DNA from: Pseudomonas sp. 31-12
GTDB taxonomy: Bacteria > Pseudomonadota > Gammaproteobacteria > Pseudomonadales > Pseudomonadaceae
NCBI RefSeq assembly: GCF_003151075.1
Contig: NZ_CP029482.1
Location: 1,488,001 to 1,552,000 of the forward strand
DNA length: 64,000 nucleotides
Reading direction: 5' to 3'
Below are positions 1-10,341 of this stretch, piece by piece. Below the pieces are notes generated by a model, which was not told where the DNA came from, did no database searches, and saw nothing but the letters and a program-made list of their open reading frames with translations. Each line of letters opens with the position of its first letter. The first letter of the stretch is position 1. The position numbers were made by a program, and so were the translations under genes.

Positions 1-486
1 GGCGAAAACGTCAACATCCGTCGCCTGGCTCGCGTTGAAGGTGATGTTGTTGGTGGTTACCTGCACGGCAACAAGATCGGTGTTGCAGTTGTCCTGAAAG
101 GCGGCAACGTTGAGCTGGCCAAGGACATCGCTATGCACGTAGCGGCCACCAACCCTGAATTCCTGCTGCCATCGGAAGTTTCCGCTGAAGCGGTCGAGCG
201 CGAGAAAGGCGTGTTCCTGACCCTCAACGCTGACAAGATCGCCGGCAAGCCGGAAAACATCGTTGAAAACATGGTCAAAGGCCGTATCAGCAAGTTCCTG
301 GCTGAAGCGAGCCTGGTTGAGCAGGCGTTCGTCAAGAACCCTGAAATCAAGGTTGGCGAACTGGCCAAGAAAGCCGGTGCAGAAATCGTTTCTTTCACCT
401 ACTTCAAGGTAGGCGAAGGCATCGAGAAGCCGGTCGACAACTTCGCTGAAGAAGTTGCTGCCCAGCTGGCTGCCGCCAAGCAATAA
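1..486 (+). CDS. tsf: Elongation factor Ts, C-terminal part (partial, 5' end outside window)
   Basis: This is the last 161 codons of EF-Ts, the guanine-nucleotide exchange factor that recycles EF-Tu-GDP during translation. The frame is open from base 1. It carries the typical C-terminal core, with the stretches NVNIRRLARVEGD, GGNVELAKDIAMHVAA and KAGAEIVSFTYFKVGEGIEK, and ends with TAA. The N-terminal UBA-like domain and the start lie upstream of the window. An intrinsic terminator follows, and pyrH comes next, as in other Pseudomonas (rpsB-tsf then pyrH-frr). Confidence 0.97.
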   Translation, partial: GENVNIRRLARVEGDVVGGYLHGNKIGVAVVLKGGNVELAKDIAMHVAATNPEFLLPSEVSAEAVEREKGVFLTLNADKIAGKPENIVENMVKGRISKFLAEASLVEQAFVKNPEIKVGELAKKAGAEIVSFTYFKVGEGIEKPVDNFAEEVAAQLAAAKQ

Positions 487-510
487 GACGGTTTTTAACT
501 GTCGCCCTGA

Positions 511-543
511 AGAGGCTGCCCGCTAACGCGCGCAGCCTCTTTT
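511..543 (+). terminator. Intrinsic terminator after tsf
   Basis: A perfect 9-bp inverted repeat, AGAGGCTGC (511-519) and GCAGCCTCT (532-540), is followed by TTT. It sits 25 bases past the tsf stop and separates rpsB-tsf from pyrH. Confidence 0.8.
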
Positions 544-694
544 CAGATGGGGCACCAATTTTTATTGGTTTCCCTTTGGAACTGGCTTACAAAGCCATGT
601 TCCGATGGCGCTGAAGCAGCGCCAAGCTAGAGTGAACGCCAGCTGTAAACAGCTCGCAAAGAATTTTTAAAATACGCCGCAGGAGAGATTCGCA

Positions 695-1438
695 ATGGCT
701 CAGCAGGGCAGTGGTTATCAGGCTCGCTATAAACGCATTCTACTCAAGCTTAGCGGCGAGGCCCTGATGGGCTCGGAAGAGTTCGGGATCGATCCGAAAG
801 TTCTGGATCGCATGGCGCTTGAAGTCGGCCAACTGGTCGGCATCGGTGTTCAGGTCGGTCTGGTGATCGGCGGTGGCAACCTGTTCCGCGGTGCAGCGCT
901 GAGCGCGGCCGGCATGGATCGGGTAACTGGCGACCACATGGGCATGCTGGCCACTGTGATGAACGCCTTGGCGATGCGCGATGCGCTGGAACGTGCCAAT
1001 ATCTCGGCCATCGTGATGTCGGCCATTTCCATGGTGGGCGTGACCGATCATTACGATCGCCGCAAAGCCATGCGTCACCTGAACGCCAAGGAAGTGGTGA
1101 TTTTCGCGGCCGGTACCGGTAATCCGTTCTTCACTACGGATTCGGCAGCCTGCTTGCGAGCGATCGAAATCGATGCCGATGTCGTGCTCAAGGCGACCAA
1201 GGTCGATGGCGTCTACACCGCTGACCCATTCAAAGACCCGCATGCCGAGAAGTTCGATCATCTGACTTACGATGAAGTGCTGGATCGCAAGCTGGGCGTG
1301 ATGGATCTGACGGCCATTTGCCTGTGCCGCGACCACAAGATGCCGTTGCGTGTCTTTAACATGAACAAGCCCGGCGCCCTGCTGAACATCGTGCATGGCG
1401 GCGCTGAAGGGACCCTGATCGAGGAAGGCCAACAATGA
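695..1438 (+). CDS. pyrH: Uridylate kinase (UMP kinase)
   Basis: PyrH phosphorylates UMP to UDP with ATP in pyrimidine nucleotide synthesis and acts in the cytoplasm as a hexamer. The 247-residue length is normal. Visible family features are the N-terminal [14 protein letters not shown] strand-turn, the glycine-rich [10 protein letters not shown] loop and the downstream segment [17 protein letters not shown]. The start at ATG 695 follows an AGGAGAG Shine-Dalgarno at 681-687. The stop overlaps the frr start (ATGA), implying translational coupling with ribosome recycling factor. Confidence 0.98.
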   Translation: MAQQGSGYQARYKRILLKLSGEALMGSEEFGIDPKVLDRMALEVGQLVGIGVQVGLVIGGGNLFRGAALSAAGMDRVTGDHMGMLATVMNALAMRDALERANISAIVMSAISMVGVTDHYDRRKAMRHLNAKEVVIFAAGTGNPFFTTDSAACLRAIEIDADVVLKATKVDGVYTADPFKDPHAEKFDHLTYDEVLDRKLGVMDLTAICLCRDHKMPLRVFNMNKPGALLNIVHGGAEGTLIEEGQQ

Positions 1439-1992
1439 TCAATGAAATCAAGAAAGACGCTCAAGAGCGCATGAAGAAATCCGTGGAATCGCTGCTGCAC
1501 AACTTCGGCCGTATTCGTACCGGCCAGGCGCACCCAAGCATTCTTGAAGGTGTGATGGTGCCGTATTACGGTTCCGACACCCCGATCAAGCAAGTGGCGA
1601 ACATCACCGTCAAAGACGCCCGTACCCTGCAAGTTGTTGCCTTTGAGCGCAACATGCTCGGTGCCGTCGACAAAGCCATTGGTAGCGCGGGTCTGAACCT
1701 CAACCCGACCAACCTGGGTGAGTTGCTGCTGATCTCCATGCCGGCCCTGACTGAAGAAACCCGCAAGGGCTTCACCAAGCAGGCTCGCGATGTCGCTGAA
1801 GATGCCCGTGTTGCCGTGCGCAACATCCGTCGCGATGCCAACAGCTCGCTGAAGGATCTGGTCAAGGAAAAAGAAATCAGCGAAGACGAAGAGCGTCGCG
1901 CCACTGGCGAGATCGACGATTTGACCAAGAAGTACGTGGCTGAAATCGACTCGCATCTGGCACAGAAAGAAAAAGACCTGATGGCCGTATAA
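1435..1992 (+). CDS. frr: Ribosome recycling factor
   Basis: RRF, with EF-G, splits post-termination ribosomes. The 185-residue length equals the family norm. It begins [16 protein letters not shown] and has the conserved [14 protein letters not shown] and [12 protein letters not shown] segments of the three-helix domain and hinge. The ATG overlaps the pyrH stop by 4 bases, so the two are almost certainly co-transcribed. uppS begins 13 bases downstream. Confidence 0.98.
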   Translation: MINEIKKDAQERMKKSVESLLHNFGRIRTGQAHPSILEGVMVPYYGSDTPIKQVANITVKDARTLQVVAFERNMLGAVDKAIGSAGLNLNPTNLGELLLISMPALTEETRKGFTKQARDVAEDARVAVRNIRRDANSSLKDLVKEKEISEDEERRATGEIDDLTKKYVAEIDSHLAQKEKDLMAV

Positions 1993-2005
1993 GGGTCGCG
2001 TTTTC

Positions 2006-2761
2006 ATGGAAAAGACTAAGCAGACTGTGCCGTCCGCGGTGCCGCGCCATGTCGCGATCATCATGGATGGTAATAATCGCTGGGCGAAAAAGCGCTTTAT
2101 GCCGGGTGTTGCCGGGCATAAAGCGGGCGTGGATGCGGTTCGCGCAGTGATTGAAGTGTGCGCCGAGGCCGGGGTCGAGGTATTGACCCTGTTCGCCTTC
2201 TCCAGTGAGAACTGGCAGCGCCCGGCCGATGAGGTCAGTGCCTTGATGGATCTGTTCTTCAAGGCGTTGCGTCGTGAGGCCAAGCGCCTCAATGACAACA
2301 ACATCAGTCTGCGCATCATCGGTGATCGTTCGCGCTTTCATCCCGAGCTTCAGGTCGCCATGCGTGAAGCCGAGGCGATGACCGCCGGTGCCAACCGCTT
2401 TGTCTTGCAGATCGCCGCCAACTACGGCGGTCAGTGGGACATCGCGCAAGCCGCGCAGCGTCTGGCGCGTGAAGTTCAGGCCGGGCATCTGCGTCCGGAG
2501 GACATCACGCCGGAGCTGTTGCAGACCTGTCTGGCCACCGGTGACCTGCCGTTGCCGGACTTGTGCATCCGCACCGGTGGCGAACACCGCATCAGCAACT
2601 TCCTGCTCTGGCAACTGGCTTATGCCGAGTTGTACTTCTCCGACCTGTTCTGGCCGGACTTCAAACACGACGCCATGCGTAACGCGCTGGCCGATTTCGC
2701 TTCTCGCCAGCGTCGCTTCGGTAAAACGAGCGAGCAGGTCGAGGCTGGAGCCCGGGTTTAA
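2006..2761 (+). CDS. uppS: Undecaprenyl diphosphate synthase (cis-prenyltransferase)
   Basis: This enzyme condenses isopentenyl diphosphate onto farnesyl diphosphate to make the C55 carrier lipid for peptidoglycan and O-antigen. The protein is 251 residues. The catalytic motif HVAIIMDGNNRWA places the essential Asp at residue 21, and the C-terminal segment LCIRTGGEHRISNFLLWQ carries the isopentenyl-diphosphate binding residues. Its last base is the first base of cdsA (TAATG). It heads an envelope run with cdsA, dxr, rseP and bamA. Confidence 0.98.
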   Translation: MEKTKQTVPSAVPRHVAIIMDGNNRWAKKRFMPGVAGHKAGVDAVRAVIEVCAEAGVEVLTLFAFSSENWQRPADEVSALMDLFFKALRREAKRLNDNNISLRIIGDRSRFHPELQVAMREAEAMTAGANRFVLQIAANYGGQWDIAQAAQRLAREVQAGHLRPEDITPELLQTCLATGDLPLPDLCIRTGGEHRISNFLLWQLAYAELYFSDLFWPDFKHDAMRNALADFASRQRRFGKTSEQVEAGARV

Positions 2762-3567
2762 TGCTCAAACAACGAATCATCACCGCGCTGATCCTGCTGC
2801 CGATCGCTTTGTGCGGGTTTTTCCTGCTTGAAGGCACGGGCTTTGCGCTGTTCATCGGGCTGGTCGTGACCCTCGGCGCATGGGAGTGGGCTCGCCTGGC
2901 AGGCTTCAATGCCCAGCCGATGCGCGTTGCCTACGCGGTTGTGGTCGCATTGATGCTGTTTGTCATGCACATCCTGCCGGGGCTCGCGCCCTGGGTGTTG
3001 GGGGCTTCGGTGCTCTGGTGGGGCGTGGCGACCTATCTGGTGCTGACCTACCCGAGTTCCAGCGAACACTGGTCCAGCGCCGCCTGCAAGCTGGTGATCG
3101 GTTTGCTGATCCTGCTGCCGGCCTGGCAAGGTCTGGTCCAGATCAAGCAGCAACCCTTGGGTAACTGGCTGATCATGGCGGTGATGGTGCTGGTCTGGGG
3201 GGCCGATATTGGCGCGTACTTTTCCGGTCGTGCATTCGGCAAGCGCAAGCTGGCGCCAATGGTCAGTCCTGGCAAGAGCTGGGAAGGCGTGTACGGCGGC
3301 TTGCTGCTGAGCCTGGTGATTACGGCGATCGTTGGCTTTGTGCGCGACTGGAGTTTCGTGCAGATGCTGATGGGCCTGATCGGTGCGGCAGTGATCGTAT
3401 TCATCTCGGTCGTGGGTGACCTCACTGAGAGCATGTTCAAGCGTCAATCCGGGATCAAGGACAGCAGTAATCTGCTGCCGGGGCACGGCGGTGTGCTGGA
3501 TCGCATCGACAGCCTGACGGCCGCGATCCCCGTATTTGCCGTGCTGTTGTGGATGGCCGCACCGTGA
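2761..3567 (+). CDS. cdsA: Phosphatidate cytidylyltransferase (CDP-diacylglycerol synthase)
   Basis: CdsA makes CDP-diacylglycerol from phosphatidate and CTP, the precursor of all phospholipids, at the inner membrane. The 268-residue protein is strongly hydrophobic with multiple predicted membrane helices. It carries the family signature near the C terminus: [19 protein letters not shown] followed by [14 protein letters not shown], with the K-D-S and D-R-x-D residues of the active site. The start overlaps the uppS stop by one base and the stop overlaps the dxr GTG start (GTGA). Confidence 0.98.
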   Translation: MLKQRIITALILLPIALCGFFLLEGTGFALFIGLVVTLGAWEWARLAGFNAQPMRVAYAVVVALMLFVMHILPGLAPWVLGASVLWWGVATYLVLTYPSSSEHWSSAACKLVIGLLILLPAWQGLVQIKQQPLGNWLIMAVMVLVWGADIGAYFSGRAFGKRKLAPMVSPGKSWEGVYGGLLLSLVITAIVGFVRDWSFVQMLMGLIGAAVIVFISVVGDLTESMFKRQSGIKDSSNLLPGHGGVLDRIDSLTAAIPVFAVLLWMAAP

Positions 3568-4754
3568 GCCGCCCACAGCAGATTACCGTTCTGGGGGCGA
3601 CCGGCTCGATCGGTCTGAGCACCCTGGACGTAATCGCTCGTCATCCCGAGCGCTATCAGGTGTTCGCGTTGAGTGGTTTCACGCGCCTGAGTGAGTTGCT
3701 GGCCTTGTGCGTGCGTCATACGCCACGGTTTGCCGTCGTGCCGGAGGTGGGCGCTGCCCGGACCTTGCAGGACGACTTGCGTGCTGCAGGCCTGTCGACC
3801 CGCGTATTGGTGGGGGAAGAGGGCCTGTGTCAGGTGGCTTCCGACCCTGAGGTCGATGCGGTCATGGCGGCCATCGTTGGTGCGGCGGGCTTGCGTCCGA
3901 CCCTGGCGGCGGTCGAGGCGGGCAAGAAGATCCTGCTGGCCAACAAAGAAGCGTTGGTCATGTCGGGTGCGCTGTTCATGCAGGCGGTGCGCAAAAGCGG
4001 TTCGGTGCTGCTGCCGATCGACAGCGAACACAATGCGATTTTTCAGTGCATGCCACAGGATTTCGCTCGCGGGCTTGGCGCGGTCGGTGTGCGTCGGATT
4101 CTGCTGACAGCCTCTGGCGGTCCGTTTCGACAGACGCCGATGGCCGAGTTGGTGCATGTTTCCCCTGAGCAAGCGTGCGCGCATCCGAACTGGTCCATGG
4201 GTCGCAAGATTTCGGTCGATTCGGCCAGCATGATGAACAAAGGCCTCGAGTTGATTGAAGCCTGCTGGTTGTTCGACGCCAAGCCGTCCCAGGTCGAAGT
4301 GGTGATTCACCCGCAGAGCGTGATTCATTCGCTGGTCGACTATATCGATGGCTCGGTGCTCGCACAGTTAGGCAATCCGGACATGCGCACGCCGATCGCC
4401 AACGCCCTGGCCTGGCCGGAGCGTATCGATTCGGGTGTAGCGCCGCTGGATCTGTTTGCCATCGCGCGCCTGGACTTCCAGGCGCCCGATGAAGAACGCT
4501 TCCCTTGCCTGCGCCTTGCGCGTCAGGCCGCCGAAGCCGGCAATAGTGCGCCGGCCATGCTCAATGCGGCGAATGAAGTGGCTGTCGCGGCGTTTCTCGA
4601 CGAGCGGGTTCGCTACCCGGAAATCGCGAGTATCATCGAGGAAGTGCTAAACCTCGAGCCAGTCGTTGCGGTGGATGATCTCGAGGCGGTGTTTACGGCC
4701 GACGCGAAAGCGCGAGAACTGGCCGGGCAATGGTTGAGCCGTCACGGGCGGTAA
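3564..4754 (+). CDS. dxr: 1-deoxy-D-xylulose 5-phosphate reductoisomerase
   Basis: Dxr converts DXP to MEP with NADPH, the committed step of the non-mevalonate isoprenoid pathway; ispD and ispF of the same pathway lie later in the window. The protein is 396 residues. It has the nucleotide-binding loop [18 protein letters not shown] at the N terminus and the catalytic segments [19 protein letters not shown] and [19 protein letters not shown] chose the GTG at 3564, which overlaps the cdsA stop as GTGA and leaves the Rossmann strand near the N terminus. An upstream in-frame ATG at 3549 lies inside cdsA and would add five residues. Confidence 0.96.
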   Translation: MSRPQQITVLGATGSIGLSTLDVIARHPERYQVFALSGFTRLSELLALCVRHTPRFAVVPEVGAARTLQDDLRAAGLSTRVLVGEEGLCQVASDPEVDAVMAAIVGAAGLRPTLAAVEAGKKILLANKEALVMSGALFMQAVRKSGSVLLPIDSEHNAIFQCMPQDFARGLGAVGVRRILLTASGGPFRQTPMAELVHVSPEQACAHPNWSMGRKISVDSASMMNKGLELIEACWLFDAKPSQVEVVIHPQSVIHSLVDYIDGSVLAQLGNPDMRTPIANALAWPERIDSGVAPLDLFAIARLDFQAPDEERFPCLRLARQAAEAGNSAPAMLNAANEVAVAAFLDERVRYPEIASIIEEVLNLEPVVAVDDLEAVFTADAKARELAGQWLSRHGR

Positions 4755-4807
4755 GTGCTGCAATACGTTGGCCCATGCGGCACTGGATAGGATTGCGGAG
4801 AAAGTAG

Positions 4808-6160
4808 ATGAGCGCGCTCTATATGATTGTCGGCACCCTGGTTGCATTGGGCGTGCTGGTCACCTTCCACGAATTCGGCCATTTCTGGGTCGCACGTCGC
4901 TGTGGGGTCAAAGTGCTGCGTTTCTCCGTGGGCTTCGGCATGCCGCTGCTGCGCTGGCACGACAAGAAAGGCACGGAGTTCGTAGTGGCCGCCATTCCGT
5001 TGGGCGGCTACGTGAAGATGCTCGACGAGCGCGAAGGCGAAGTGCCGGTTGATCAGGTCGATCAATCCTTCAATCGCAAATCTGTCCGTCAGCGTATTGC
5101 CATCGTGGCGGCTGGGCCGATCGCCAACTTTCTATTGGCCATGGTGTTTTTCTGGGTGTTGGCCATGCTCGGCAGCGAGCAGGTGCGCCCGGTCATCGGC
5201 GCGGTCGAATCCGGCAGCATTGCCGCCAAGGCCGGTCTGAGCGCAGGGCAGGAAATTATTGCCATCGATGGCGAGCCGACATCCGGCTGGGGCGCGGTGA
5301 ATTTGCAGCTGGTCCGTCGTCTTGGCGAGAGCGGTTCTCTTCAGTTGTTGGTGCGTGAGCAGGGCTCCTCGGCGGATTCGCCTCGTGAGCTGATGCTGGA
5401 TAAATGGCTCAAGGGCGCTGACGAGCCGGATCCGATTCGTTCGTTGGGTATTCGTCCATGGCGTCCGGCATTACCGCCGGTGTTGGCTGAACTTGATTCG
5501 AAAGGCCCGGCCCAGGCTGCCGGCCTGAAGACCGGTGATCGGCTGTTGGCGCTTGATGGCAAGTCACTTGATGACTGGCAGCAGGTGGTCGACACCGTTC
5601 GTATGCATCCAGATACCAAAATCATGCTGCGTGTTGAGCGCGATGGTGCTCAAATCGACGTCCCTGTGACCTTGGCTGCTCGCGGCGGGAGCAAGGCACC
5701 CACCGGTTATCTGGGCGCAGGGGTGAAAGCGGTCGATTGGCCGCCAGAGATGATTCGCGAAGTCAGTTATGGTCCTGTGGCCGCAATTGGCGAGGGTGCT
5801 CGACGCACCTGGACCATGAGCGTACTGACGCTCGATTCGCTCAAGAAAATGTTGTTCGGCGAGCTCTCGGTAAAAAACTTGAGTGGACCGATAACCATTG
5901 CTAAAGTGGCGGGCGCTTCTGCCCAGTCGGGTGTCGCTGATTTCCTGAATTTCCTTGCTTATCTGAGTATTAGCCTGGGGGTTCTGAATTTGTTGCCCAT
6001 TCCTGTACTGGATGGGGGGCATTTGTTGTTTTATCTGATCGAGTGGGCGCGTGGTCGTCCCTTGTCAGATCGGGTGCAGGGTTGGGGGATACAGATCGGT
6101 ATCAGTTTGGTGGTCGGGGTGATGTTGCTTGCTCTGGTCAATGATTTGGGCCGTCTGTAA
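4808..6160 (+). CDS. rseP: Site-2 intramembrane zinc protease RseP (MucP)
   Basis: RseP cleaves anti-sigma factors such as MucA within the membrane to release the envelope-stress sigma factor AlgU. The 450-residue length is usual. It has the zinc motif HEFGH in the first membrane helix (about residues 22-26), two central PDZ domains (about residues 110-300) and the distal NLLPIPVLDGGHLLFYLIE segment carrying the third metal ligand (LDG). It lies between dxr and bamA as in other Pseudomonas. A terminator-like hairpin separates it from bamA. Confidence 0.97.
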   Translation: MSALYMIVGTLVALGVLVTFHEFGHFWVARRCGVKVLRFSVGFGMPLLRWHDKKGTEFVVAAIPLGGYVKMLDEREGEVPVDQVDQSFNRKSVRQRIAIVAAGPIANFLLAMVFFWVLAMLGSEQVRPVIGAVESGSIAAKAGLSAGQEIIAIDGEPTSGWGAVNLQLVRRLGESGSLQLLVREQGSSADSPRELMLDKWLKGADEPDPIRSLGIRPWRPALPPVLAELDSKGPAQAAGLKTGDRLLALDGKSLDDWQQVVDTVRMHPDTKIMLRVERDGAQIDVPVTLAARGGSKAPTGYLGAGVKAVDWPPEMIREVSYGPVAAIGEGARRTWTMSVLTLDSLKKMLFGELSVKNLSGPITIAKVAGASAQSGVADFLNFLAYLSISLGVLNLLPIPVLDGGHLLFYLIEWARGRPLSDRVQGWGIQIGISLVVGVMLLALVNDLGRL

Positions 6161-6180
6161 CACTTCGCTGAATTGCGAAT

Positions 6181-6206
6181 CTGCCGCATTTTGCGGCAGT
6201 TTGTTT
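6181..6206 (+). terminator. Terminator or attenuator hairpin between rseP and bamA
   Basis: Perfect 8-bp stem CTGCCGCA (6181-6188) and TGCGGCAG (6192-6199) with a 3-base loop, followed by TTTGTTT. It lies 21 bases after the rseP stop and 29 bases before the bamA start. It may partly terminate the upstream operon while bamA has its own promoter, or it may protect the 3' end of a processed transcript. Confidence 0.6.
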
Positions 6207-6234
6207 ATTGCCAGTTGGAATAAGAAAGGACTTC

Positions 6235-8625
6235 ATGAAACGTCTGCTGCTAACTGCGGTTCTCACCGTATTGATGATCGCCGAAGTTCACGCCGAGTCC
6301 TTCACTATCTCTGATATTCGCGTCAATGGCCTCCAGCGGGTCTCCGCGGGTAGCGTCTTTGGTGCTTTGCCGTTAAACGTCGGTGAACAGGCGGATGATC
6401 GTCGCCTGGTGGAATCCACTCGTGCGCTGTTCAAAACCGGGTTCTTTCAAGATATCCAGCTGGGCCGCGATGGCAACGTCCTTGTCATTACGGTAGTCGA
6501 GCGTCCGTCGGTCGCCAGTATCGAGATCGAAGGTAACAAGGCGATCTCTACTGAAGACCTGATGAAGGGCCTCAAACAATCCGGTCTGGCCGAAGGCGAG
6601 ATCTTCCAGCGTGCCACCCTCGAAGGTGTCCGTAACGAACTGCAGCGTCAATATGTCGCACAGGGTCGCTACTCGGCTACCGTTGACACCGAAGTGGTGC
6701 CGCAGCCGCGTAACCGTGTCGGCCTGAAGGTCAACATCAACGAAGGTACCGTTGCGGCTATCCAGCACATCAACGTGGTGGGTAACACGGTCTTCCCTGA
6801 GGAAGACCTGATCGACCTGTTTGAATTGAAGACCACCAACTGGTTGTCGTTCTTCAAGAACGATGACAAGTACGCTCGTGAAAAACTGTCCGGTGACCTG
6901 GAGCGTCTGCGCTCCTACTACCTGGACCGTGGCTATATCAACATGGATATCGCTTCGACCCAGGTGTCCATTACCCCGGACAAGAAACACGTCTACATCA
7001 CCGTCAACGTCAACGAAGGCGAGAAATACACCGTTCGTGACGTCAAGCTGAGCGGCGACCTGAAGGTTCCTGAAGACCAGGTCAAGTCCCTGCTGCTGGT
7101 TCAGAAAGGCCAGGTGTTCTCGCGCAAGCTGATGACCACCACGTCCGAACTGATTACCCGTCGCCTGGGTAACGAGGGCTACACCTTCGCCAACGTCAAC
7201 GGCGTGCCTCAGCCGAACGATGAAGATCACACCGTCGATATCACGTTCGCCGTCGATCCGGGCAAACGTGCTTACGTCAACCGCATCAACTTCCGTGGCA
7301 ACACCAAGTCCGAAGACGAAGTGCTGCGCCGCGAAATGCGTCAGATGGAAGGCGGTTGGGCTTCGACCTACCTGATCGATCAATCCAAGACCCGTCTTGA
7401 GCGTTTGGGCTTCTTTAAAGAAGTGAACGTTGAAACCCCTGCTGTACCGGGTGTCGATGACCAGGTTGACGTGAACTACAGCGTTGAAGAACAGGCTTCC
7501 GGTTCGATCACTGCCAGCGTCGGCTTCGCCCAGAGCGCCGGTCTGATACTCGGTGGTTCGATTACTCAGAACAACTTCCTGGGTACCGGTAACAAGGTCA
7601 GCGTCGGTTTGACCCGCAGTGAATACCAGAGCCGCTATAACTTCGGTTATGTCGACCCGTACTGGACTGCTGATGGCGTGAGCCTGGGTTACAACGCGTT
7701 CTATCGCACCACCGACTACAAAGACCTTGATGTCGACGTAGCCAGCTATGCCGTAGACAGCCTGGGTGCTGGCGTTAACGTTGGTTACCCGATCAGCGAG
7801 ACGTCGCGCCTGACCTTTGGCCTGAGCGCGCAACAGGACAAGATCAAGACCGGTCAGTACACCGTTGACGAGATTTTCGACTTCGTTAACCGTGAAGGCG
7901 ACAGCTACCTGAACTTCAAGGCGTCGGCCGGGTGGTCCGAGTCGACTTTGAACAAAGGTGTGCTGGCGACCCGTGGCCATTCCCAGAGTCTGACTCTGGA
8001 AACCACGACGCCGGGTAGCGACCTGTCGTTCTTTAAACTGGATTACCGTGGTCAGCTGTTCCAGCCAATCACCGAAAACTACACCGTTCGTCTTCACACC
8101 GAACTGGGCTACGGCGACGGCTACGGTTCCACCGATGGCTTGCCGTTCTATGAAAACTACTATGCTGGTGGTTTCAACTCGGTTCGTGGCTTCAAGGACA
8201 GTACCCTGGGGCCGCGCAGTACACCTAGCCGTGGTCAGGCTGAAACGGGTAACGCCGGTACACTCGCCGACCCGGACCAGGATCCGCTGCCGTTCGGTGG
8301 TAACGTTCTGATCCAGGGTGGTGTCGAGTTGCTGTTCCCGCTGCCATTCGTCAAGGATCAGCGTTCACTGCGTACTTCGGTATTCTGGGACGTGGGTAAC
8401 GTATTCGATTCCAAGTGCGACAAAACGACGAACGCCAATGTCGGTTCGACCTCTCAAACAGAGTGCAACGACATCAGCTTGAGCAACGTTGCGAGCTCTG
8501 TCGGTGTGGGCGTGACCTGGGTCACCGCACTGGGTCCCCTGAGCTTCGCGTTGGCCATGCCGATCAAGAAGCCGGATGACGCTGAGACTCAAGTGTTCCA
8601 ATTCTCTCTCGGCCAGACGTTCTAA
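6235..8625 (+). CDS. bamA: Outer membrane protein assembly factor BamA (Omp85/Opr86)
   Basis: BamA is the essential core of the BAM complex that folds beta-barrel proteins into the outer membrane. The precursor is 796 residues with a signal peptide (MKRLLLTAVLTVLMIAEVHA). About five POTRA domains fill roughly residues 23-420. The C-terminal 16-strand barrel includes the conserved SVRGF motif and ends in Phe, as expected for a BAM substrate. I chose ATG 6235, preceded by an AAGAAAGGA ribosome-binding site at 6222-6230; an in-frame TTG at 6208 would put charged residues ahead of the signal peptide. The periplasmic chaperone skp follows. Confidence 0.97.
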   Translation: MKRLLLTAVLTVLMIAEVHAESFTISDIRVNGLQRVSAGSVFGALPLNVGEQADDRRLVESTRALFKTGFFQDIQLGRDGNVLVITVVERPSVASIEIEGNKAISTEDLMKGLKQSGLAEGEIFQRATLEGVRNELQRQYVAQGRYSATVDTEVVPQPRNRVGLKVNINEGTVAAIQHINVVGNTVFPEEDLIDLFELKTTNWLSFFKNDDKYAREKLSGDLERLRSYYLDRGYINMDIASTQVSITPDKKHVYITVNVNEGEKYTVRDVKLSGDLKVPEDQVKSLLLVQKGQVFSRKLMTTTSELITRRLGNEGYTFANVNGVPQPNDEDHTVDITFAVDPGKRAYVNRINFRGNTKSEDEVLRREMRQMEGGWASTYLIDQSKTRLERLGFFKEVNVETPAVPGVDDQVDVNYSVEEQASGSITASVGFAQSAGLILGGSITQNNFLGTGNKVSVGLTRSEYQSRYNFGYVDPYWTADGVSLGYNAFYRTTDYKDLDVDVASYAVDSLGAGVNVGYPISETSRLTFGLSAQQDKIKTGQYTVDEIFDFVNREGDSYLNFKASAGWSESTLNKGVLATRGHSQSLTLETTTPGSDLSFFKLDYRGQLFQPITENYTVRLHTELGYGDGYGSTDGLPFYENYYAGGFNSVRGFKDSTLGPRSTPSRGQAETGNAGTLADPDQDPLPFGGNVLIQGGVELLFPLPFVKDQRSLRTSVFWDVGNVFDSKCDKTTNANVGSTSQTECNDISLSNVASSVGVGVTWVTALGPLSFALAMPIKKPDDAETQVFQFSLGQTF

Positions 8626-8670
8626 GCGTCTGCCTCAAAATAACGACAATGGATTTTGTAGGAGTACATC

Positions 8671-9174
8671 GTGCGTAAGTTGACTCAATTGGTTCTCCTG
8701 GCGACCGTACTGGTAGCAGGACCGGCTTTTGCCGACATGAAAATCGCCGTTCTGAACTATCAGATGGCCCTGCTGGAATCCGACGCGGCCAAGAAATACG
8801 CTGTGGATGCCGAGAAGAAGTTTGGTCCGCAACTGTCCAAGCTCAAGACGCTGGAAAGCAGCGCCAAAGGTATCCAGGACCGTCTGATGGCCGGCGGCGA
8901 CAAGATGCAGCAAGGCGAGCGTGAACGTCTTGAGCTCGAGTTCAAGCAAAAGGCCCGCGACTTCCAGTTCCAATCCAAGGAACTGAACGAAGCCAAAGCC
9001 GTTGCCGACCGTGAAATGCTGAAGCAGCTCAAGCCGAAACTGGACAGCGCTGTGGAAGAAGTCATCAAGAAAGGTGCTTTTGACCTGGTCTTCGAGCGTG
9101 GCGCAGTGATTGATGTCAAACCTCAGTACGACATCACTCGCCAGGTTATCGAGCGCATGAATCAGCTGAAGTAA
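8671..9174 (+). CDS. skp: Periplasmic chaperone Skp (OmpH family)
   Basis: Skp holds unfolded outer-membrane proteins in the periplasm and hands them to BamA, encoded just upstream. The 167-residue precursor has a signal peptide (MRKLTQLVLLATVLVAGPAFA). A long charged, helix-rich central region (about residues 45-130) matches the trimeric jellyfish-like tentacles. The start is GTG 8671 with an AGGAG at 8660-8664. The stop is followed within four bases by lpxD, the usual skp-lpxD-fabZ-lpxA-lpxB arrangement. Confidence 0.95.
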   Translation: MRKLTQLVLLATVLVAGPAFADMKIAVLNYQMALLESDAAKKYAVDAEKKFGPQLSKLKTLESSAKGIQDRLMAGGDKMQQGERERLELEFKQKARDFQFQSKELNEAKAVADREMLKQLKPKLDSAVEEVIKKGAFDLVFERGAVIDVKPQYDITRQVIERMNQLK

Positions 9175-9177
9175 TCC

Positions 9178-10233
9178 ATGACAGCGACTATAAAGCTCGG
9201 CCAGTTGGCCGAGTTCCTCGGCGCCACACTACGTGGCGACCCGGAGAAAGAAATTACTGGGCTAGCCACTTTGCAAGAGGCTGGCCCAGCTCAGTTGAGC
9301 TTTCTCGCAAACCCCCAATACCGTAAATACCTGGTGGACTGCCGGGCCGCAGCCCTGTTGCTGAAGGCTGCAGACGCTGAAGGTTTTGCCGGCGATGCCT
9401 TGGTGGTGCCTGATCCGTACCTGGCCTACGCACGTATTTCCCATCTGTTCGATCCCAAGCCCAAGGCGCCTGCCGGTATTCACCCGACAGCGGTAGTGGC
9501 TGTGGACGCAGTGGTTGACCCGGCGGCGAGCATCGGTGCCTTTGCGGTGATCGAAAGCGGCGCGCGTATCGCTGCCGGTGTCACCGTGGGGGCGCATTGC
9601 TTCATCGGGGCTCGGTGCGAAATCGGCGAGGGCGGCTGGCTGGCCCCTCGGGTCACGCTGTACCACGACGTGCGCATCGGCAAACGGGTCGTGATTCAGT
9701 CCGGTGCCGTACTTGGCGGCGAAGGCTTCGGTTTTGCCAACGAGAAAGGTGTCTGGCAGAAAATTGCCCAGATCGGTGGTGTATTGGTCGGTGATGATGT
9801 GGAGATTGGCGTGAATACCGCTATCGACCGCGGCGCGCTGGCCGATACCGTATTGGGTAACGGCGTGAAGCTCGACAATCAGATTCAGATCGCCCACAAC
9901 GTGCAGGTCGGCGATCACACCGCCATGGCCGCGTGCGTGGGAATCTCCGGCAGCACCAAAATCGGCAAGCATTGCATGCTCGCCGGTGGCGTAGGGCTGG
10001 TGGGGCATATCGAAATCTGCGACAACGTATTTATCACCGGGATGACCATGGTGACCCACTCGATTACCGAAAAGGGTTCCTATTCTTCCGGTACGGCGAT
10101 GCAACCAGCAGCCGAATGGCGCAAAAGCGCGGCCCGTATCCGTCAGCTCGATGACATCGCGCGACGTTTGCGACAGCTGGAAAAGCGTGTAGGGGACGTG
10201 ACCCCTGACGGTAATGCTTCATCAGATGGCTGA
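9178..10233 (+). CDS. lpxD: UDP-3-O-(3-hydroxyacyl)glucosamine N-acyltransferase
   Basis: LpxD adds the second 3-hydroxyacyl chain to UDP-glucosamine in lipid A synthesis. The protein is 351 residues. It has the N-terminal uridine-binding domain ([15 protein letters not shown]) and then a left-handed beta-helix of hexapeptide repeats (about residues 100-310). The active-site region [17 protein letters not shown] contains the catalytic His. The start lies four bases after the skp stop. A 108-base gap separates it from fabZ, the only sizeable gap in the lipid A block. Confidence 0.98.
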   Translation: MTATIKLGQLAEFLGATLRGDPEKEITGLATLQEAGPAQLSFLANPQYRKYLVDCRAAALLLKAADAEGFAGDALVVPDPYLAYARISHLFDPKPKAPAGIHPTAVVAVDAVVDPAASIGAFAVIESGARIAAGVTVGAHCFIGARCEIGEGGWLAPRVTLYHDVRIGKRVVIQSGAVLGGEGFGFANEKGVWQKIAQIGGVLVGDDVEIGVNTAIDRGALADTVLGNGVKLDNQIQIAHNVQVGDHTAMAACVGISGSTKIGKHCMLAGGVGLVGHIEICDNVFITGMTMVTHSITEKGSYSSGTAMQPAAEWRKSAARIRQLDDIARRLRQLEKRVGDVTPDGNASSDG

Positions 10234-10341
10234 TACCATTTCCATATCAAGTGTGCACAGCCGCTAGACTGCCTCCTTGATTTGCTAGAGGGGTGCGCGT
10301 CAGTCGCGCGCTCCCAATCTTTACATAGGCTTCCCCCCGAA

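Noticed and set aside
6373..8097. Long 574-codon open frame on the - strand
   Set aside because: It lies opposite bamA; GC-rich codon bias opens such antisense frames throughout the window, and it has no recognisable protein pattern or ribosome-binding site.
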